Origin: Paraspadella gotoi
Lineage: Eukaryota > Chaetognatha
DNA: 64,000 nt
Reading direction: 5' to 3'
NCBI GenBank assembly: GCA_051294375.1
Contig: JBJCIZ010000744.1
Span: 1,664,262 to 1,728,261 of the forward strand
Numbering within the stretch: position 1 is the stretch's first letter; the number at the start of each line of letters is the position of its first letter. Of this stretch, positions 59,401 to 64,000 are shown piece after piece. Under the pieces are notes generated by a model. That model had not been told where the DNA came from, made no database searches, and saw only the letters and a list, made by a program, of their open reading frames with translations. The position numbers were made by a program, and so were the translations under genes.

Positions 59401-61066
59401 AGCCACCGGGTCACGACTGACTGACCGACCAATTGTTTAATCGTTCGATTTTCGTTAAACCAGAGTTGATCTTTATTTTTTCTTTCAGCTCCGACGACGA
59501 AGACGACGACGGCAACAGCTACGATATGTTGGACGACGTTTTGTCCGACAAAAACATCGTCCGCACCAAGTCTCTCCTCTTCGTGTCCGATTTGAGCCGA
59601 AAAAACGCGCGGGTCATCTCCAGAAAATATTACCTCTACTTTTTGAACTTGGGTCAGTAAATATGAGGAGAATAAAAAGGGTCGTGAGTTAACCCAACCC
59701 CTTTAATCGGCCTTATCCTCTCGCCCGCTTATAGCTTGATGCTTAATATCGTAAAAAGTATTATTATGGCAACAGGGGGACATGTGTGATGCTTGGGGTG
59801 TGAGGCATCTCCCGACAGCTGGCGCTCAGGGCTTTGGACCTGCAGTGACGACCCCACGTCACTGGCATGTTTATGCCGACACCATCACACTTTAACCAGC
59901 ATGACCGTGAGGGGATTGAACCCGGAACTCACGGTTGGTGAACGAGTACTTAGCTGTCCAAGCCAATGGGACGAGCTGAGTTTCACCAAGCTATACGGGA
60001 GGCGAATTTAGAATTCGCCACATTACTTATTTTTGACCTTGGGTTAGTAAATTAAAAAGTAATAGTTGTTACTTGTTTAGTCCACTATATCGCGAGAAAA
60101 TATTACCTCTACCTCTTAAACTTGGGTCAGTAAATCTTAGAAGACAGAGCACTGAACTCTCCCAACTACTTGACTTCGCTTTACTATTTAATTTACTTTC
60201 TCTTGACTATTTTTGACCTTAAATTAGTCATTGATAAGAGACATTAGAGCGTTAAGGCGCTCCCTCCCTTAGCCCACATACTCTACCTCGCTTCACTTAT
60301 AAGAAGTCCTTTAACAATAAGTCACCTCACCTTCTCCAACTTTTAGTCACCATTTCCGTATTCTACGCGCTGCCGGTCATGCAGTTGGTCATGACTTACC
60401 AAACGACTCTGCAGGTGACGGGGAACGAGGATACGTGCTACTACAATTGGAGATGCGCCTACAGATTGGGGCCCGGTGAGTTGAGAAGAAATGTGAGCTT
60501 TAAACTCATTAAGCCTACATATTGGGGCCCGGTGAGTTGAGAAGAAATGTGAGCTTTAAACTCATTAAGCCGAAAAACCCGTATCTCAGCTCAGGGGTTG
60601 AATTTTGAAAATTGCCTCGATGTAAAATTTCATACATTTTGGTCCCGTGGTTTTTCTTGGAACTCATTCTGTGCTCGTAAAATCCAAAGCGCATTTTCTA
60701 ACATTCTGTATTCTTTCAAGTTTTATGCGACCATAATAGTAAACTTTATTTACAGGTTTAGCTTATTGACATTTGTATTAGGTTGTAAATTACATTTATA
60801 TTTGTATATTACTTTACAGTTAACGACTTCAACAACGTCGCCTCTAACATGGGCTACGTCTTTCTCGGCTGCTTGTTTCTCGCCCTCGTCGCTAGGAGAG
60901 AGTTGCTGTATCACAGGTGGGAGGGCTTTTAAAATTAATGTCACTAGGCCTAGTTAATTAATCATTATATTTTTTGTTTAATATTTTAGAAATCTCAAGT
61001 TAAATCCCCTCGTCGAGAGCTACTACGGTCTTCCCCAGGTTTGTGTTTTTGTGTAAATGTTTGTTT

Positions 61067-61105
<39 letters not shown>

Positions 61106-63291
61106 GGGTTCGCCGGGATACAGCAGTTTTTGCCTCTTAATTTTTGTCCCGACTGAAAAGACAAACCCAAAAAAATGATCGGTTCCATGATGGAGTTTTT
61201 TCGGTGTGTATCTAAATAAGAATAAGCACTAGTTTGCCAAATTTTAATAATTAATAATCATATTTCATCAATCATTTATTAAAAAAAAAACCCGCCTCTA
61301 GCACTTCGGCCTTCTCTACGCCCTCGGGTTCGGCCTGGTCATGGAAGGCGTCATGTCCGCCTGCTACCACATCTGCCCCAACAAGACCAACTTTCAGTTC
61401 GACACATCCTACATGTACATGCTCGCCTGTTTGCAGATGCTCAAGATTTACCAGAGTCGTCATCCGGACATCAACGCCGGTGAGAAAATATTTTCACGTT
61501 TGTGAGTCGAATTCGTTTATTTTGTGTGACGACGGTCTTAATATTTAATATTGATATTTATATATCTCTCTCTCTCTTTCTTTCTCTCTCTCTCAAGTAA
61601 ATTAAGTCATGTTCAGACAGTTTTTTCTTTTGTAAGTCCATTTCTCCATCGATTAATTCTTTTATTTATTCATTAAACTGTTCATTCCTTCATTTTTCTT
61701 CTCATCTCTTCTTTTATCCCTTCTCTCTTTCATTCACTCTTTTATTCTTTTCTTCATTCTCTTCTTCATTTTTTCCTTAATTCTTTCCTTCATTCTCTCC
61801 TTCATTCTTTCCTTCATTCTCTCCTTAATTCACTCTTTCATTCTTTCTTTCATTCTCTCAATCATTCTTTCATTCACTCTTTCATTCACTCTTTCATTCA
61901 CTCTTTCATCCCTTCCCTCCCCTAATTCTCTCATACATTCATTCCTTTTTTCTTCTTTCCATCCTCCCCCTGCTCCCCTCCCCCCAATAGGCTCCCACGC
62001 GGCGCTGGGCACCTTCGCGGGTCTCATCCTCGTCGCCCTCATCGGCGTCCTCTACGGGACCACGCCCTTCTACGCCGTCTACGGAGTCATCCACGTCCTC
62101 GCCGCTCTCGGCCTCTCGGCGCAGATTTATTACATGGGACGATGGAGACTCGACTCGGGAGTTTTTAGAAGAACCTGGTGAGATTTTAAAAAGGAGGTGG
62201 GAGTAATTAATTAATCAATTGCTTGTTAATTAAACGATGATTGATTATTTTGATCGCTCATTCGATCGGCTTCTCCGCAGGCTGATCATCCGTAACGACG
62301 TCGTGCGCTGCACCCGCCCTTCATATCCCGACCGCCTCTTCCTCATCCTCATCGGAAACATCGTCAACTGGTCCCTCATCGGTTATGGTGAGTTTAAAGG
62401 GGAATTAAAAGAGGTGAGTAAAGAGCGTGAGGGAGCGAGTCCTTTGTGTGATCTTATCATCTTCGGTTGTCCTATTAATCTCATTGGAGACAATTTTTCA
62501 GCTCTAAATATCACAGCGGTTTTAAGTACTCGATTACTTCCTTTCTTACTTCCTCGCTCAATTCCTTGAAATTCGTACAACACAAAAATTATTTATTCAT
62601 ACCATTTAAGGCAACGTGGGTAAAATTTACAATTCAATGATTCTGCAAGCTGATTGGTCGATTCCGTTCGTGCTTGACCAATCAGGATTCGGCGATTCCA
62701 TTTCGCTTGATCCGATTCGATTTTGGTGGCTTGATACTCCTGCGATGATACAAAGAGTAAGCTATCTTGTCACCCAATGGTGGTTTAAGGCCTCCATCCC
62801 TCTGACAAGATAATAGCATAGCAGGACACAGCAAAGCTTTCAAACAAGATTCTCTCCAGTCTAGTTTAAAACTCCTCGGATTCCCTATCAATGAAATGGT
62901 ATAATATGTTTAAAAAATGTTTTGATTGTATGAAAGTCCATCGCCACTCACCTTTCCTCCTCGCCCTCTCTTCATTCTCCCCATCCAACCTCTTCCTCCG
63001 TTTCTTCCCACCGCCCCCCCTGACCTCACCCTTCCTTACCCCAAACCCACTCAACAAAAGGGGCGATCCTGAACGACTTCGCGACTTACCTCGTCGCCGT
63101 CTTCATCGTCAACCTCCTCCTTTACTTCGCCTTCTACATCATAATGAAGATCCGCGCCGGCGAACGCGTGCTGCTCTTACCGCTCTGCTGCATCCTGCTA
63201 ATGACGCTGTCCTGGGGAGTCGCCATTTACTTCTTCGCGCAAGTCAAGTCCGATTGGTGAGAGAGAGAGAGAGAGAGAGAGATGAAGAGAG

Positions 63292-63329
<38 letters not shown>

Positions 63330-63550
63330 CTAAATTTACCACATCTTCCCCCCCCCCTCCCAATTCCAGGGACGTCTCCCCCGCAGAGTCCCGCGAACTC
63401 AACGCCCCCTGTCTTCTCCTCGGATTCTACGATCATCACGACATTTGGCATTTCGTCTCCGCCTTCGCTCTCTTCTTCTCCTTCTGCATTCTTTTGACTC
63501 TCGACGACGATTTGACGCAGATCCCGCGCCACAAAATCAGCGTCTTTTGA
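53487..63550 (+). CDS. SID1 transmembrane family protein (SIDT1/2-like)
   Basis: Multi-pass membrane protein related to C. elegans SID-1 and vertebrate SIDT1/2 (dsRNA or cholesterol/lipid handling in plasma or lysosomal membranes). Twenty exons: 53487-53615, 53843-53983, 54204-54276, 55204-55434, 55858-56024, 56615-56720, 56874-57004, 57432-57533, 57867-58001, 58298-58464, 58871-59054, 59489-59652, 60347-60475, 60820-60916, 60990-61038, 61302-61479, 61991-62177, 62281-62387, 63061-63256, 63370-63550; about 950 aa. Exon 1 encodes a signal peptide ([17 protein letters not shown]). The extracellular half has [20 protein letters not shown]. First TM is [16 protein letters not shown]. The loop is low-complexity, then [12 protein letters not shown] precedes the TM bundle. 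Putative zinc/hydrolase residues lie in [20 protein letters not shown] and DHHDIWHF. Exon 1 uses a GC donor. Phases agree everywhere except between exons 11 and 12. Confidence 0.92.
54277..55203 (+). other. SIDT intron 3
   Basis: 927-bp AT-rich intron. No exon, repeat copy or gene seen on either strand that can be supported. Confidence 0.5.
55435..55857 (+). other. SIDT intron 4, purine-rich
   Basis: Begins GTGAGAGGGAGAGAG and remains A/G-rich (GAAAGAAAG-type) for about 320 bases. The open frames in it are composition artefacts. Confidence 0.8.
56025..56614 (+). other. SIDT intron 5
   Basis: Starts with GAGAGA microsatellite blocks (56027-56180) and contains CTGCAATATGCAAATTAG at 56554-56571, one of the recurring octamer-type motifs. 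Confidence 0.75.
57600..57785 (-). repeat. Dispersed repeat copy, SIDT intron 8
   Basis: TGCCCCTGACTTTGGACATG, GGCCTCCATCACTCTTACAA, GCTTTCAATCAAGACTCTC, ending near TATGAAGTGGCATA. Confidence 0.88.
59210..59415 (-). mobile_element. tRNA-derived SINE in SIDT intron 11
   Basis: On the minus strand it reads GTGACCCGGTGGCTCATTGA near its 5' end. A box A-like TGGCTCATTGAG is followed by a box B-like GGTTCAATCCC in a tRNA-like 3' half (ACCGGGTTCAATCCCAACCC). A unique body runs down to about 59210. Spacing and sequences are those of a tRNA-derived pol III promoter. Confidence 0.75.
59765..60003 (-). mobile_element. Second tRNA-derived SINE in SIDT intron 12
   Basis: Minus strand: CGCCTCCCGTATAGCTTGGT, then TGGCTTGGACAGCT (box A-like) and GGGTTCAATCCC (box B), with a non-tRNA body down to about 59765. 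The body differs from the SINE at 59210, so it is another family or subfamily. Confidence 0.7.
60030..60135 (+). repeat. Extra copies of the SIDT exon 12 3' end and donor
   Basis: AGAAAATATTACCTCTAC followed by an AAACTTGGGTCAGTAAAT end at 60095-60135 duplicates 59622-59662 (exon 12 tail plus donor). A weaker copy (TTTTGACCTTGGGTTAGTAA) is at 60030-60053. Confidence 0.8.
60466..60585 (+). repeat. 56-bp tandem duplication covering the SIDT exon 13 donor
   Basis: ATTGGGGCCCGGTGAGTTGA and the next 36 bases are repeated once immediately, giving two identical 5' splice sites (GT at 60476 and 60532). Only the first keeps the reading frame. Confidence 0.95.
61480..61990 (+). other. SIDT intron 16, CT/TTCATTC-rich
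   Basis: Pyrimidine-rich with many imperfect TTCATTCTTTC units (61680-61945) leading to the acceptor CAATAG. Confidence 0.75.
62388..63060 (+). other. SIDT intron 18
   Basis: Contains a minus-oriented dispersed-repeat copy (about 62740-62935) and ends in a C/T-rich tract before AG at 63059-63060. Confidence 0.75.
62740..62935 (-). repeat. Dispersed repeat copy, SIDT intron 18
   Basis: GGTGGTTTAAGGCCTCCATC, GATAATAGCATAGCAGG, GATTCCCTATCAATGAAATG, ATTGTATGAAAG end. Confidence 0.88.
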
Positions 63551-64000
63551 CGCGGATCCTGTGACGAGAGTGTTTTTGAGGCGGATGCGTTTGCTCTTGT
63601 TGGCCCTGATCCCTGATCCGGGACGTGAGAGTACGAGTTAAATGATCAGCGGATATTGAAGATCCTGCGCCATTTTATGCTGATATGGATGGGCTTGTGA
63701 CGCAATTTGGCGCCCCAGGCAGTTATCTTCCTTCTGTGATTCCAATTTTCAAATCCTCTTTGGGTTTGACGAGTCTCCAAGTCTTGGACCAAGAGACGAG
63801 ACGAGGCGTCACCGAAACGTCACCGAAACATTTGCGAACGATTTACCGTCGTGAATGTATGAATTTGGCCATCGCGTAGTCAAAACTTCCCCGTCTTTTT
63901 CGCTGTGAAAAGTTTAAGTACACATTTGCCGTCATATTTTTTTTTTGTCAATGATCTCCGGTTTTTTTTATTATTTGCATCAAATCATGGTTGTGGCCTT
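63551..64000. other. SIDT 3' flank
   Basis: Mostly unique sequence, probably 3' UTR or intergenic. A short open frame at 63685-63879 has no recognisable features. Confidence 0.5.

Noticed and set aside
63685-63879. 64-aa open frame after SIDT
   Set aside because: No splice context, domain or conservation clue; probably 3' UTR or chance.

Overview
The window is a piece of an animal (metazoan) nuclear genome. It has spliced genes with GT-AG introns, AT-rich intergenic DNA, SINE/MITE-like repeats, a DIRS-type retroelement remnant, and recognisable animal orthologues (PRMT1, RCL1, AIRIM/C1orf109, CEBPZOS, TAF5, ZNHIT6/BCD1, SID-1 transmembrane family). No rRNA, tRNA or CRISPR was seen. Genes are compact, introns are often 60-600 bp, and every recognised gene lies on the + strand. 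Multi-copy CHK/EcKinase-like kinases, DUF885 peptidase-like proteins and JHAMT-like methyltransferases suggest an invertebrate. The phylum cannot be fixed from sequence reading alone.

Layout. 1-1546: 3' part of PRMT1. 2471-4949: RCL1. 5405-8248: unrecognised spliced gene (Gly/Arg-rich, acidic, Ser/Thr-rich). 9067-9593: tiny membrane protein. 9887-10483: 5' half of a SAM methyltransferase. 11236-12126: AIRIM. 12595-14564 and 14788-18086: tandem DUF885 genes. 18581-19042: CEBPZOS-like. 19477-25769: TAF5, with a degenerate DIRS retroelement in intron 2. 26543-28196: 3' half of a SAM methyltransferase whose splice phases fit the 5' half 16 kb upstream. 28586-36377: CHK-kinase cluster (four genes, one relic). 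37231-39443: complete paralogous methyltransferase. 40024-44522: long coiled-coil protein. 44523-47454: repeats, a large palindrome and a deleted kinase relic. 47455-53061: ZNHIT6/BCD1, whose first intron holds two more complete single-exon CHK kinases. 53487-63550: a 20-exon SIDT/SID-1-like gene.

Functional picture. The housekeeping genes cover transcription (TAF5), arginine methylation (PRMT1), ribosome/snoRNP maturation (RCL1, AIRIM, ZNHIT6) and a mitochondrial-type small protein (CEBPZOS). The accessory part is small-molecule or detoxification-like: CHK kinases, methyltransferases and DUF885 proteins. SIDT adds lipid/dsRNA-related membrane function. The most unusual architecture is genes inside or between parts of other genes: two kinases inside the ZNHIT6 intron, and five same-strand genes between the two methyltransferase halves. 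Other notable signals are a 171-bp palindrome flanked by a 14-bp direct repeat and a short motif (ATTTGCATATTG and its complement) recurring in many introns. All exon boundaries were read by eye from splice consensus, phase and protein similarity remembered from family knowledge; none was checked by alignment or transcripts.
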